This document shows, piece by piece, positions 54,806 through 64,000 of a stretch of 64,000 nucleotides of DNA. The stretch is from the NCBI RefSeq assembly GCF_000025185.1, contig NC_013720.1, positions 2,170,001-2,234,000 on the forward strand, read 5' to 3'. Each line of letters begins with the position of its first letter. The stretch's first letter is position 1. Origin of the DNA: Pirellula staleyi DSM 6068 (GTDB taxonomy: Bacteria; Planctomycetota; Planctomycetia; Pirellulales; Pirellulaceae). The notes under the pieces were generated by a model. That model searched no databases. It was not told where the DNA came from and saw only the letters and a program-made list of their open reading frames with translations. The translations under genes and the position numbers were made by a program.

Positions 54806-55213
54806 AAAGCGTGACTCGAACTTACGTGCGCGGGTGGGAAGGGATCGGTCGAAACGCAAAAAGACTGTCGTGGTGGGAGGGACCGCATCGAGCCATTGTA
54901 GGCTCCTGCGCATCAGGTTCTCAAACATTTCCTCGCCCCTTCGCGGAAGTTCGCCACACAAAGTGACTTACACGCCCCATTTCTTCCCGAACCTCGGCAA
55001 ACTCACCTTGTCTGCGCAGGAAGACGTTGCGGGGCCTGCGAGGCGATGAGAATATCGATTAGTGGCTTATCCGCGTCCAAAAGTTTCTATCTGCCCTAGC
55101 TTTATGGGCGACTAAGGGGACTGGCTGAAAATCGCCAGGAAGAACAAACTGAGACACCGACCACGGACCCCCACGCGGGGGCGCTGAACGCCGCCAAGTA
55201 CGGAGATGAGATC
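54806..55213. promoter_or_regulatory. Divergent region before the MgtE-like gene, with structured leader
   Basis: About 400 bases. The last ~100 bases before the MgtE-like ATG hold small hairpins: CTGGC/GCCAG (55121-55125/55134-55138) and CCCCC/GGGGG (55168-55172/55177-55181), then a GGAGA ribosome-binding site at 55202-55206. The ykoK/M-box magnesium riboswitch was looked for and not recognised. The remainder shows nothing. Confidence 0.4.
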
Positions 55214-56203
55214 ATGGCAGGAGCAACCCCCACGTGCACCGATCAAGTGCTGGACCACGCCCGGCGCGACATGCTGCTGCTGAAAGAAGGAATGACCGTC
55301 GGTCAGGTCCTGGAAACGATTCGCAAAAATGCCGACTCCAGCAGCATCGTCTACTTCTACGTGGTTGACGCTGAAGATCGACTCGTCGGTGTGATCCCCA
55401 CACGTCGACTCATCACCGCCGACCTCGAAAAACCGGTAAGCGAAGTGATGTACCACTCGGCCATTGCGATTCCACACGACGCCACCGTGCACGAAGCGGT
55501 GGAGTACTTTGTCCGGCATCGATTCCTAGCGCTGCCGATCATCGACGATGCGGGGAAGGTTGTCGGCGTCGTCGATGTCAGTCAGTTCACCGATGAAGTG
55601 TTCGAAGTCGCGCGGCGCGATCAAGCCGACGCGGTGTTCGAGGCGCTCGGCTTCCATCTTTCGAGCGTGAAAGATGCCTCGGCGCTCACCGCCTTTCGCT
55701 TTCGCTTTCCTTGGCTGCTTTGCACCGTCGGAAGTGGAACGATCTGTGCGCTACTTGCTGGCGTGTACGAAACAACGCTGCAAGCCAATCTAGTAATCGC
55801 GTTTTTCGTCGCACTCGTCCTGGGGCTTGGTGAAAGTGTCGCCATGCAGTCGATGACTGTGGCGATTCAAGTACTGCAAGCTGTCACGCCCACTTGGAGG
55901 TGGTACTTCGGTCGGCTGCTGCGCGAAGGTGCGACCGCTGCTCTGCTCGGACTCGGCTGCGGCGCGACAGTGGCCGTGATTGTGCTCGTTTGGCGACAAG
56001 ACGTGATGGCTGCCTCGGTGATTGGCGGCAGCATCGGAATCTCGCTGGTCCTGGCTTCGGTCGCAGGTCTCACGGTCCCCTGCATGCTGCATGCGCTGAA
56101 GCTCGATCCCAAAATCGCAGCGGGGCCGATGGCCCTCGCGCTCGCCGATTTTTCGACGACCCTGGTCTACTACAGCATCGCAGCTTCGGTACTCGGGCCG
56201 TAA
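55214..56203 (+). CDS. MgtE-like divalent cation transporter, short form
   Basis: A 329-residue protein. Residues ~25-135 form a CBS pair: GMTVGQVLETIRKNADSSSIVYFYVVDAEDRLVGVIPTRRL and MYHSAIAIPHDATVHEAVEYFVRHRFLALPIIDDAGKVVGVVDVSQ. Residues ~165-329 form five helices: FPWLLCTVGSGTICALLAGVYE, VIAFFVALVLGLGESVAMQSM, LLGLGCGATVAVIVLV, VIGGSIGISLVLASVAGLTVPCMLHAL and GPMALALADFSTTLVYYSIA. This is the MgtE channel, with the Asp of the LADF helix that lines the Mg2+ site in the family (there it is ...DxxTL). The usual N-terminal MgtE_N superhelical domain (~130 residues) is absent, as the family normally runs ~450 residues. Ion unproven. Confidence 0.82.
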   Translation: MAGATPTCTDQVLDHARRDMLLLKEGMTVGQVLETIRKNADSSSIVYFYVVDAEDRLVGVIPTRRLITADLEKPVSEVMYHSAIAIPHDATVHEAVEYFVRHRFLALPIIDDAGKVVGVVDVSQFTDEVFEVARRDQADAVFEALGFHLSSVKDASALTAFRFRFPWLLCTVGSGTICALLAGVYETTLQANLVIAFFVALVLGLGESVAMQSMTVAIQVLQAVTPTWRWYFGRLLREGATAALLGLGCGATVAVIVLVWRQDVMAASVIGGSIGISLVLASVAGLTVPCMLHALKLDPKIAAGPMALALADFSTTLVYYSIAASVLGP

Positions 56204-56219
56204 GCCTGGCAAGAGCGTT

Positions 56220-58661
56220 TTACAACTCGCCATCAGCGGCACGCTGAGCCTCTTCAATCACTTTGTCGGTGCTTGAGGGATCAACGCGCCGACAAGCTTC
56301 AGTCAGCTGCTCGGCGATTTCGTCGAGGTCGAGTTTCCACTGCTCGGCTGTCACCTCCGGGGGGTGAATCGTGCTGAGTTCTTTCAGCAGTAGAATCATC
56401 CGGAGCAAATGCCGAAACAGCACACCTTCCTGCTTTTGTAGTCCCCGACTAGTAACATATTTCTCGAAATTTCCAGCGAACTGGAGCACTTCTCCAGCGA
56501 CCCAGCAGGGCTGCGTGAAGAGCGAATGGACATCGTGATAGTCGGCGTCGAACTGTAGCCTTAGCTTGTCGGCGAGCGTCAGAACGCGCGGGCGAAGTTC
56601 AAACGGCAACGCCATGATCGCGTCGTACTCTTCGTCGGAAACTTCAGCACCGAGTTGATAGGGTGTCGCTAGTCCGCGCTGCAAAAGGGCGATGTTCAGC
56701 TTCTCGGTAGCGAGTGGTCCGGCAGGCATATCGCCCAAGGGTGGCACGCGGCAATGGCGCGCGACACTTCCGGGAAGTTCGAGCACACTTTCGAACGCTT
56801 GGATGCGCTCTTCGCGGCTGGCGATGCCAAGCTGATCGACGATGTAAACACCGTAGAGCGGGTTGATCGAGCGGAGCTTCGTGAGTCGCTCGAGCTGTGG
56901 CGTGGGGTGGGCGTGCTTGGCCTGATAGGGTGGCGGAAGATTAGGGTCGACTTCGTCTTCTTTTTTCTTCTTCGTCGCAGGCTGATTGGTCGCCACTTTC
57001 TTCACCGGAGCAGGGGCCGGCGCGCGACTGCCGAAGGTGAGCATCGTTGCTGCGGGTACTGCCGCACCAGCGTTTTCTGCTGGTTTCTCGCTAGTTTCTG
57101 GGGTTTCAGCAGCAATTGGTTTGCCACTCTTGTCGATCTTAGGCGATGGAGGATCGAGTGTGACGTAGCCCGCAGCTTCGAGGGTTCGAAGCATTCGGTC
57201 GAGTATTTTTTGTGCGCCGATTTGTTTGCCACTATCAAGCAGTCGCTTGCTCACCAAATGGCGAATGGGCTCGACGTCGCTCGATGCTTCGAGCAGGTAG
57301 GCCAAGAGTCGCCAAGGCAACTGACCTCGGCTCGAAAGCTTCAGTGGCGCTGCGGTTCGTAGCTGCTCGAACTGCGCTTGTCCCCAGTACTGCTCGGTGC
57401 TGCGGCGAATCGGTTTCTTGCGATTGAGTTCCTTGCGCGCGCGGATCAGATTCGGGTCTTTGGTATCCTCGGGAATCTTGTCCGCTTTCTCTTTCCATCG
57501 CAGGATTTTTACATCGTCTTCGTGAGCCAAAGAGAAGACGTGACCTTGCCTGTCGTATTGCGGGCGACCTGCACGACCGAAGATCTGATGCGCGCTGCTG
57601 GCGTCGATCAGCTTCTTATCGCCGGGCTTCCCTTTGAGCAGTGTCGGGAGCAGTACCGATCGCGCAGGAAGGTTGATGCCGGCAGCCAAAGTCTCGGTAC
57701 AAACGCAAACCGTTAGTAACTTCTTTTGAAAGAGTTCTTCAACCACTCGGCGATACTTTGGCAAGATTCCGGCATGATGCAGGCCGATTCCGCGCTGCAG
57801 AATGGCTTTGAGTTTGGGGCCGGCACCCTTCGACCAATCGTGCTGCGCGAGTTCGATTTCGAGAAGCTTCTTTTGCGCATCGCCGACAAGTGGTTTCCCC
57901 TTAAGCGTGTCGGCGACGTCCCAGCATTCATCGCGGTTAAAGCAAAACACGAGCGCCGGCGTGAAGCGGAGTTCTTCGGGACCTTCCGCCATCAGCTCGA
58001 GTTGCTCGGTCAGCAGCTGATCGCCGACCCAGTGGAACGTGAGAGGGACTTTGCGATCGAACGACTGCACAAGCTCGATCGCGCGGTCGTGCGAGTTCTT
58101 CAGCCACATACGGAATTCAAACGCGTTGCCGACGGTGGCCGACAGCAGCAGTAGTCGCACATGCGCGGGCAAAAGGCCGAGCGAGAGTTCCCAAACCATG
58201 CCACGCTCGGTGTCGGCGAAGCTGTGAAATTCGTCCATCACGACGGCGGAGACATCAGCAAAATCGAACGCCTCTTTGTGGAGCAGGCGGTTCAGGAGAA
58301 TCTCGGCCACCACCACCAAAATCTTCGCCTGCGGATTCACCCGTCGGTTGCCAGTCACCAGCCCCACGTCGTCGGCCGAGAATCCCCAGCGGACGGCAGA
58401 GGCTTGGACATCGGCAAACTTTTGCTCGGTGAGGGCGATCAGCGGAGTCGTGTAATAGGCCTGCTTGCCGGTGTGTAACGCTTCGAACAGAGCGGCTTCG
58501 GCGATGAGCGTTTTGCCGGTGCCGGTCGGCGCGGAAACGAGCACCCCCTGATCGCTCGTGAAGTAGGTGAGGATCGCTTCTTCCTGCACCGGATAGGGTG
58601 GGTAGGGGAGTGAGTCGAGATAGCGGCTGGCAATTTCATCGCGCGAGGGGATTTCGTTCAT
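56220..58661 (-). CDS. DEAD/DEAH-box helicase, Ski2-like
   Basis: An 813-residue superfamily 2 helicase. N-terminal RecA domain: a Q-like start YPPYPVQEEAI, Walker A APTGTGKT (44-51), motif Ia TTPLIALTEQK, motif II VVMDEFHSFAD (DEFH), motif III LLLSATVG. The second RecA domain shows CVCTETLAAGINLPARSVLLP and QIFGRAGRPQYDRQG (motif VI). This is the Ski2/Mtr4/Brr2-type order. A long C-terminal part follows with a Lys/Pro-rich linker (~490-560, containing KKVATNQPATKKKKEDE) and a helical domain. Typically acts on RNA in eukaryotic relatives; bacterial members are poorly characterised. It converges on the MgtE-like gene (16 bp gap). Confidence 0.88.
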   Translation of the reverse strand: MNEIPSRDEIASRYLDSLPYPPYPVQEEAILTYFTSDQGVLVSAPTGTGKTLIAEAALFEALHTGKQAYYTTPLIALTEQKFADVQASAVRWGFSADDVGLVTGNRRVNPQAKILVVVAEILLNRLLHKEAFDFADVSAVVMDEFHSFADTERGMVWELSLGLLPAHVRLLLLSATVGNAFEFRMWLKNSHDRAIELVQSFDRKVPLTFHWVGDQLLTEQLELMAEGPEELRFTPALVFCFNRDECWDVADTLKGKPLVGDAQKKLLEIELAQHDWSKGAGPKLKAILQRGIGLHHAGILPKYRRVVEELFQKKLLTVCVCTETLAAGINLPARSVLLPTLLKGKPGDKKLIDASSAHQIFGRAGRPQYDRQGHVFSLAHEDDVKILRWKEKADKIPEDTKDPNLIRARKELNRKKPIRRSTEQYWGQAQFEQLRTAAPLKLSSRGQLPWRLLAYLLEASSDVEPIRHLVSKRLLDSGKQIGAQKILDRMLRTLEAAGYVTLDPPSPKIDKSGKPIAAETPETSEKPAENAGAAVPAATMLTFGSRAPAPAPVKKVATNQPATKKKKEDEVDPNLPPPYQAKHAHPTPQLERLTKLRSINPLYGVYIVDQLGIASREERIQAFESVLELPGSVARHCRVPPLGDMPAGPLATEKLNIALLQRGLATPYQLGAEVSDEEYDAIMALPFELRPRVLTLADKLRLQFDADYHDVHSLFTQPCWVAGEVLQFAGNFEKYVTSRGLQKQEGVLFRHLLRMILLLKELSTIHPPEVTAEQWKLDLDEIAEQLTEACRRVDPSSTDKVIEEAQRAADGEL

Positions 58662-58830
58662 AGCAGCAGCTTAGGGAATTCTCGCGCGAGTGGTACCCGA
58701 CCCCTCTCACCCGCGAGATCTTTTCGCGAGGCAAGATCGCAGCCAATGAAACAGTTGACTCGCCCGGAAGGGTGATGTACGAAAGGTTCGCTCCAGCCGT
58801 GTTTTGGGTGAGCTGTGAGCTGTACAGGTG

Positions 58831-58860
58831 GACCACGAAGGTCACGAAATGCGCGAAGGT
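58831..58860 (+). repeat. Left 9-bp iteron block flanking the GxxExxY gene
   Basis: Three consecutive 9-base units with consensus CACGAARDW: CACGAAGGT (58834-58842), CACGAAATG (58843-58851), CGCGAAGGT (58852-58860), preceded by GAC. A matching block in the opposite orientation lies at 59288-59316. Over 28 aligned bases the blocks agree at 23. The frame of the gene is open across it, since 9 is a multiple of 3, but the gene start is downstream. Confidence 0.8.
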
Positions 58861-58883
58861 GGGATTTGAGTGGGAGTTTGAAG

Positions 58884-59255
58884 ATGGAGTTCGAGGAGAT
58901 ATCGAGCAGGGTGATTGGCTGCGCGATCGAAGTTCATCGGCATCTTGGACCGGGGTTACTGGAATCGGCTTACCAGCAGTGCTTGGCTTATGAACTGACA
59001 AGTCGGGGAATTAGCTTCGAGCTTCAGCACCCGATGCCAGTGCGATACAAAGGGATTTTGCTCGATTGCGGCTACCGTATCGACATGCTGGTAGAGAAGT
59101 TTTTGATCGTGGAGCTGAAAAGTGTCGACGTCATCAAGGGGATTCATGAAGCTCAACTGCTGACCTACATGAAACTTGCGAGCATCAGGGTCGGACTACT
59201 GATTAATTTCAACAACACCACGCTAAAAGCCGGAATCAAGCGTTTCGTACTCTGA
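58884..59255 (+). CDS. GxxExxY family protein
   Basis: A 123-residue small protein of the GxxExxY family. The name motif is G24-L-L-E27-S-A-Y30, following EVHRHLGPG. The core then has D67 (RIDMLV), E77-L-K79 (VELKS) and Q91 (EAQLLTYMK), which matches the PD-(D/E)XK nuclease catalytic set (D...ExK...Q). The ATG at 58884 is preceded by GGGAG seven bases upstream; the frame is open to 58815, but the added residues are encoded by the iteron block. The gene is alone and is bracketed by inverted iteron blocks at 58831-58860 and 59288-59316. Family function is not established; nuclease activity is inferred from the motif. Confidence 0.85.
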   Translation: MEFEEISSRVIGCAIEVHRHLGPGLLESAYQQCLAYELTSRGISFELQHPMPVRYKGILLDCGYRIDMLVEKFLIVELKSVDVIKGIHEAQLLTYMKLASIRVGLLINFNNTTLKAGIKRFVL

Positions 59256-59754
59256 TGGCTTTGCTCCCTCATTTTTGCTCCCGAATTACTTCGTGTATTT
59301 CGTGTTCTTCGCGGTCAATTTCGCCGGTTGTTGCTCCGTGTTTGTTTCGCAAGATGTTTCTGGATAAAGACTTGTGTCTTGTGTGTGAACCTGCTAGTTG
59401 AGGCGGCTGTCTCTCAGGACTTGCTTGTCGAAGAGGGGCTTTTGTGAATTGCCACGACTGTCGTGTAGATTAGGTCCTTTAGTCGCCGCAATCGCCAAAG
59501 TCGGCTTGTTGGGCGGCTTTGGTGTAGAATTCCGGAGTCTAACGCCGGTTCCGGACGCTTGAAGCGGCGACGTTTCTGGCATAATCTGAGATGTTTTCGA
59601 CAAGCGGATCGGTGCGGAGATTCTCGGGGCGAGCGGTGTCGCTCGGCGGGGCTTCGCACTGGTTGTCCGGCCGATCGATTTCGAGCGCTGGCTCCAAGCC
59701 ATGGTGGCTGAGTTCAGCGGCAATTGTTTACCGTTCGTAAGAGGATGCACATTT
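59256..59754. other. Intergenic region before ilvB
   Basis: About 500 bases. It holds the right iteron block (59288-59316) and then ~430 bases without a supported gene. The leftward frame 59394-59789 is not protein-like. CATAAT at 59580-59585 could be a -10 element, but its -35 is poor (TTGAAG, 15-base spacer). Confidence 0.45.
59288..59316 (-). repeat. Right 9-bp iteron block, inverted
   Basis: On the minus strand it reads GAC then CGCGAAGAA, CACGAAATA, CACGAAGT. It is the inverted counterpart of 58831-58860 and lies 32 bases beyond the GxxExxY stop. Confidence 0.8.
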
Positions 59755-61545
<1,791 letters not shown>

Positions 61546-61607
61546 TAGCGCTTGCGTCCGGCGACTTGCTCGCGGAACGTAAGATTTCCAGCGTCGATTC
61601 AACCAGC

Positions 61608-61640
61608 GGACTCAAGCTAACCCTTGGGTCCGTTTTTTTT
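61608..61640 (+). terminator. Rho-independent terminator after ilvB
   Basis: Stem arms GGACTCAAG (61608-61616) and CTTGGGTCC (61623-61631) pair with one G-U, a 6-base loop, then eight T (61633-61640). Confidence 0.92.
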
Positions 61641-61782
61641 GCGCACGTGGCCTGCAAGGTTCAAGCGAATCTGCGTAACTTCGCCTGACAGAATTGCTTC
61701 GCACAGCGGCAGGCCTTACCATTCACAGGCCGTAGGAAACTCTCCTTTCCCGCCTATTTTGCCTCCAGAGGTTCACCACGCG

Positions 61783-62826
61783 ATGCGCATCTCTCTCCCA
61801 CGCCTATTCGCAGCAGCGGCTGCTTGGACCGTTGTCATGACAGCATCTCTCGCCACGCGGGCTGAAGAGCCTAAGAAGGATCTGCCTAAGACGATCGGCA
61901 GCATCGAATCGCTCGATCCAGCCTTCGCTAAACTTGTTCCTTCGACGTCGACGATTGAAGTCCTCGGCGGCGGTTTCGACTGGAGTGAAGGACCAGTTTG
62001 GAACAAAGCCGATAAGTACTTGCTGTTCTCCGACATTCCACCCAACCGCATCATGAAGTGGAAAGAAGGGGAGGGCGTTACCCTCTTTAAAGAGAAGATC
62101 GGCTACTCGGGTAAAGAGCCCTTCACCGGCGAAGAGCCCGGCACCAACGGTCTGGTCTACGACAGTGAAGGTCGGCTGACGATGTGCTGCCACGGCGATC
62201 GCTGCATCAAGCGCATCGAGAAAGATGGCAGCATCACCGTGCTCGCCGACAAGTACGACGGCAAACGCCTGAACAGCCCGAACGATCTGGTATTCCACAG
62301 CAGCGGCGACATCTACTTCACCGACCCACCTTACGGCCTTCCAAAGCGCGAGAACGATCCTGCGAAAGAGCTCGATTGGTTCGGTGTTTATCGACTGAGC
62401 AAAGATGGCAAAGTGACGCTGCTCACCAAAGAAATGACCCGCCCCAACGGCATTGGATTCTCGTCCGACGAGAAGACGCTGTATGTCGCACAGTCCGATC
62501 CAGCTGCTGCGATCTGGAAGTCGTTTCCTGTGAAGCAAGATGGCACCCTCGGCGAAAGCAAGCTGCTATTCGATGCGACTGCTTGGTTTAAAGAAGGTCG
62601 CCCAGGATTGCCTGATGGACTCGCTGTCGACTCGCAAGGTCACATTTGGGCAACTGGCCCAGGTGGTGTCTATTGCTTCACCCCCGATGGTAAAGTGCTC
62701 GGCCGCATCAACACCGGGGAGAAGACAGCCAACTGCAAGTTCGGTGGCGATGGGAGCGTGCTCTACATCACCGCCGACATGTACATTGTCCGCGTTCGTA
62801 CCTCCGTGAAGGGCCTTGGCTTCTAA
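61783..62826 (+). CDS. SMP-30/gluconolactonase-like secreted protein (second copy)
   Basis: A 347-residue beta-propeller protein with signal peptide LFAAAAAWTVVMTASLATRAEE. It has GGFDWSEGPVWNKADKYLLFSD (Glu ligand), RPNGIGFSSDEKTLYVA (Asn ligand), GLPDGLAVDSQGHIWAT (Asp ligand) and DLVFHSSGDIYFTDPPYGLPKR, which is closest to the SMP-30/gluconolactonase group. It has the same architecture as the gene at 51247 but is a separate, diverged copy. The ATG at 61783 follows AGAGG; the frame is open to 61624 but overlaps the ilvB terminator. Next downstream is an altronate-dehydratase-family gene, consistent with sugar-acid catabolism. Confidence 0.87.
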   Translation: MRISLPRLFAAAAAWTVVMTASLATRAEEPKKDLPKTIGSIESLDPAFAKLVPSTSTIEVLGGGFDWSEGPVWNKADKYLLFSDIPPNRIMKWKEGEGVTLFKEKIGYSGKEPFTGEEPGTNGLVYDSEGRLTMCCHGDRCIKRIEKDGSITVLADKYDGKRLNSPNDLVFHSSGDIYFTDPPYGLPKRENDPAKELDWFGVYRLSKDGKVTLLTKEMTRPNGIGFSSDEKTLYVAQSDPAAAIWKSFPVKQDGTLGESKLLFDATAWFKEGRPGLPDGLAVDSQGHIWATGPGGVYCFTPDGKVLGRINTGEKTANCKFGGDGSVLYITADMYIVRVRTSVKGLGF

Positions 62827-62904
62827 AGCTTGGTCGATCAATCGTTGTGACGGGAGTATCACGTCCTTGGAGTGATCTCCCTCAATCTCGTGAATAGCGG
62901 GTGG

Positions 62905-62927
62905 CACTGCTGGCTTGTCCAGCAGTG
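62905..62927. repeat. CACTGCTGG hairpin between SMP-30 and uxaA-like genes
   Basis: Perfect 9-base arms CACTGCTGG (62905-62913) and CCAGCAGTG (62919-62927) with loop CTTGT, preceded by GTGG. It resembles the pair near 8140 and 8223. Confidence 0.7.
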
Positions 62928-63051
62928 TGAGGCTCGAAACAGGATGACATGAATCGATAGTTGAAGTAGTAGTCGGCAAGCTCCTTGCACCGATTTCCAC
63001 TCCTCCCGCAATTTCCCACCCACCAGCACTTCTGCACCGAGCTCCCACCGC

Positions 63052-64000
63052 ATGGCCACGGCGACCGATCGCACGACTCCAGCAATCTACCTGCACCCGA
63101 GCGACAACATTTGCGTCGCAGCTCGTACGCTCGATGCGGGACTAAAGCTCGACATCGCAGCCACCACGATTACGCTCAGCTCGCTAATCAAGATCGGCCA
63201 CAAGATCGCCATCGCGCCGATCGCTAAAGGCTCGTTCGTCTACAAATATGGCCAGATCATCGGCACAGCGACCTGCGACATCGCGCCGGGCGATCATGTC
63301 CATTCGCACAACCTCACTAACGGCGATTTCGTCCGCGATTACGCCAAATCGCAGGCGATTCCTGCCGCACTGCCACCAATCACCGATCGCACTTTCCTGG
63401 GCTATCGCCGCGCCGATGGCAAGGCTGGCACACGCAACTACATCGCGGTGATTTCGACCGTCAATTGCTCGGCATCGGTCAGCAAGTACATCGCTAATCG
63501 CTTCGATCAATCGATTCTCAAGGACTATCCCTCGATCGACGGCGTGATCGCGCTGAAGCATGGCGGAGGCTGTGGCCTACAGTACGGCGGTCTGCAACAT
63601 CAGATCCTCGCCCGCACTCTTGGCGGCATGGCCAAGCATCCCAACATCGGCGGCTTTCTGCTGATCGGCCTCGGCTGCGAGAACGCGCCGATGGGTTACC
63701 TGCTCGACTCGCAAAAGCTAATCCAAATCGACGGCAACAAGCGCAACATGCCCCCCGTTCTGTCGATGCAAGATCTCGGCGGAACGGCGAAAACCGTCGA
63801 AGCTGGCATTCGCATGCTGGGCGAACTGCTCCCCAAAGCGGCCGACGTAAAGCGAGTCCCCATTCCCGCGAGCGAGATTATCCTCGGCACTAACTGCGGC
63901 GGATCGGACGGCAATAGCGGCGTCACTTGTAACCCGGCGCTCGGCGTAGCATCGGACTTGCTTGTCCGCTGCGGAGGTACGACGGCACTTGCTGAAACGA
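63052..64000 (+). CDS. Altronate dehydratase family protein (UxaA-like), partial
   Basis: The frame starts at the ATG at 63052 and is open to the window edge (316 codons), so the C-terminal part is missing. Residues ~10-95 are a SAF domain (AIYLHPSDNICVAARTLDAG ... GDHVHSHNL), followed by the altronate/galactarate dehydratase core: FLGYRRADGKAGTRNYIAVISTVNCSASVSKYIANRF, GVIALKHGGGCGLQYGG, ILGTNCGGSDGNSGVTCNP. The two-part layout is that of UxaA/GarD, Fe-dependent enzymes that dehydrate D-altronate or D-galactarate. It sits beside a gluconolactonase-like gene, supporting sugar-acid use; the exact substrate is not decidable. Confidence 0.85.
   Translation, partial: MATATDRTTPAIYLHPSDNICVAARTLDAGLKLDIAATTITLSSLIKIGHKIAIAPIAKGSFVYKYGQIIGTATCDIAPGDHVHSHNLTNGDFVRDYAKSQAIPAALPPITDRTFLGYRRADGKAGTRNYIAVISTVNCSASVSKYIANRFDQSILKDYPSIDGVIALKHGGGCGLQYGGLQHQILARTLGGMAKHPNIGGFLLIGLGCENAPMGYLLDSQKLIQIDGNKRNMPPVLSMQDLGGTAKTVEAGIRMLGELLPKAADVKRVPIPASEIILGTNCGGSDGNSGVTCNPALGVASDLLVRCGGTTALAET

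Noticed and set aside
55081-55213. M-box or yybP-ykoY riboswitch before the MgtE-like gene
   Set aside because: Looked for conserved blocks of both; only generic hairpins are present, so no known class is claimed.
58831-59316. Insertion sequence with GxxExxY as transposase
   Set aside because: No DDE or tyrosine/serine recombinase motifs, and no target duplication was seen next to the iterons; a nuclease-like reading fits better.

Overview
The window reads as chromosomal DNA of a planctomycete, most likely of the Pirellulales (Pirellula/Blastopirellula-like). This is inferred from the gene set: PQQ-type beta-propeller proteins, DUF1501, SMP-30 proteins, a GldA / GldF-GldG / DUF4340 cassette, paired ClpP proteases next to trigger factor, a type III plus a type I glutamine synthetase, a hopanoid cassette and planctomycete-style lipoproteins. 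GC is moderately high, genes sit on both strands in short operons, and gaps are long. There is no transposase, integrase, phage gene, rRNA or CRISPR array. The only RNA gene seen is tRNA-Gly(GCC).

Layout. 1-5.5 kb: end of a MacB/FtsX permease, then a leftward hopanoid operon (shc, hpnH, hpnG) with a divergent TetR regulator. 5.9-10 kb: SDR oxidoreductase, secreted PQQ-propeller protein, Tat-exported DUF1501 protein. 10.3-20 kb: a long rightward run with hisF, pilT, a membrane-anchored GspE/PilB-like protein with destroyed nucleotide-binding motifs, a CvpA-like protein, a DUF4190-like protein, recO, a BamD-like TPR lipoprotein, an LptE-like lipoprotein, a 61-residue membrane protein and folP. 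20.5-24.5 kb: type III and type I glutamine synthetases separated by a strong terminator. 24.6-32.5 kb: RraA-like protein, a large unassigned protein, an alpha/beta hydrolase, a phosphohexomutase and a phospholipase-C-like/helix-hairpin-helix fusion.

32.8-38.9 kb: tRNA-Gly, trigger factor, two clpP paralogues, a GntR regulator, DUF971 and metF. 39.1-46.8 kb: a leftward ABC system (ATPase, permease fused to a GldG-type domain, DUF4340 protein) and a ceramidase-like protein. 47-51.2 kb: cysK and two tandem paralogous lipoproteins, one ending in a Tudor-knot-like domain. 51.2-64 kb: SMP-30 protein, TPR-redoxin protein, short MgtE-like transporter, Ski2-type helicase, a GxxExxY protein bracketed by inverted 9-bp iterons, ilvB, a second SMP-30 protein, and an altronate-dehydratase-family gene cut by the window edge.

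Most interesting: (1) the GxxExxY gene at 58884-59255, carrying a PD-(D/E)XK-like motif and flanked by two three-unit 9-bp iteron blocks in opposite orientation; (2) the GspE/PilB-like pseudo-ATPase translationally coupled to pilT; (3) the tandem lipoprotein pair with a Tudor-knot-like tail; (4) the phospholipase-C-like/DUF4332 fusion; (5) the long, structured leader before the type III glutamine synthetase. None of these was tested by database search here.
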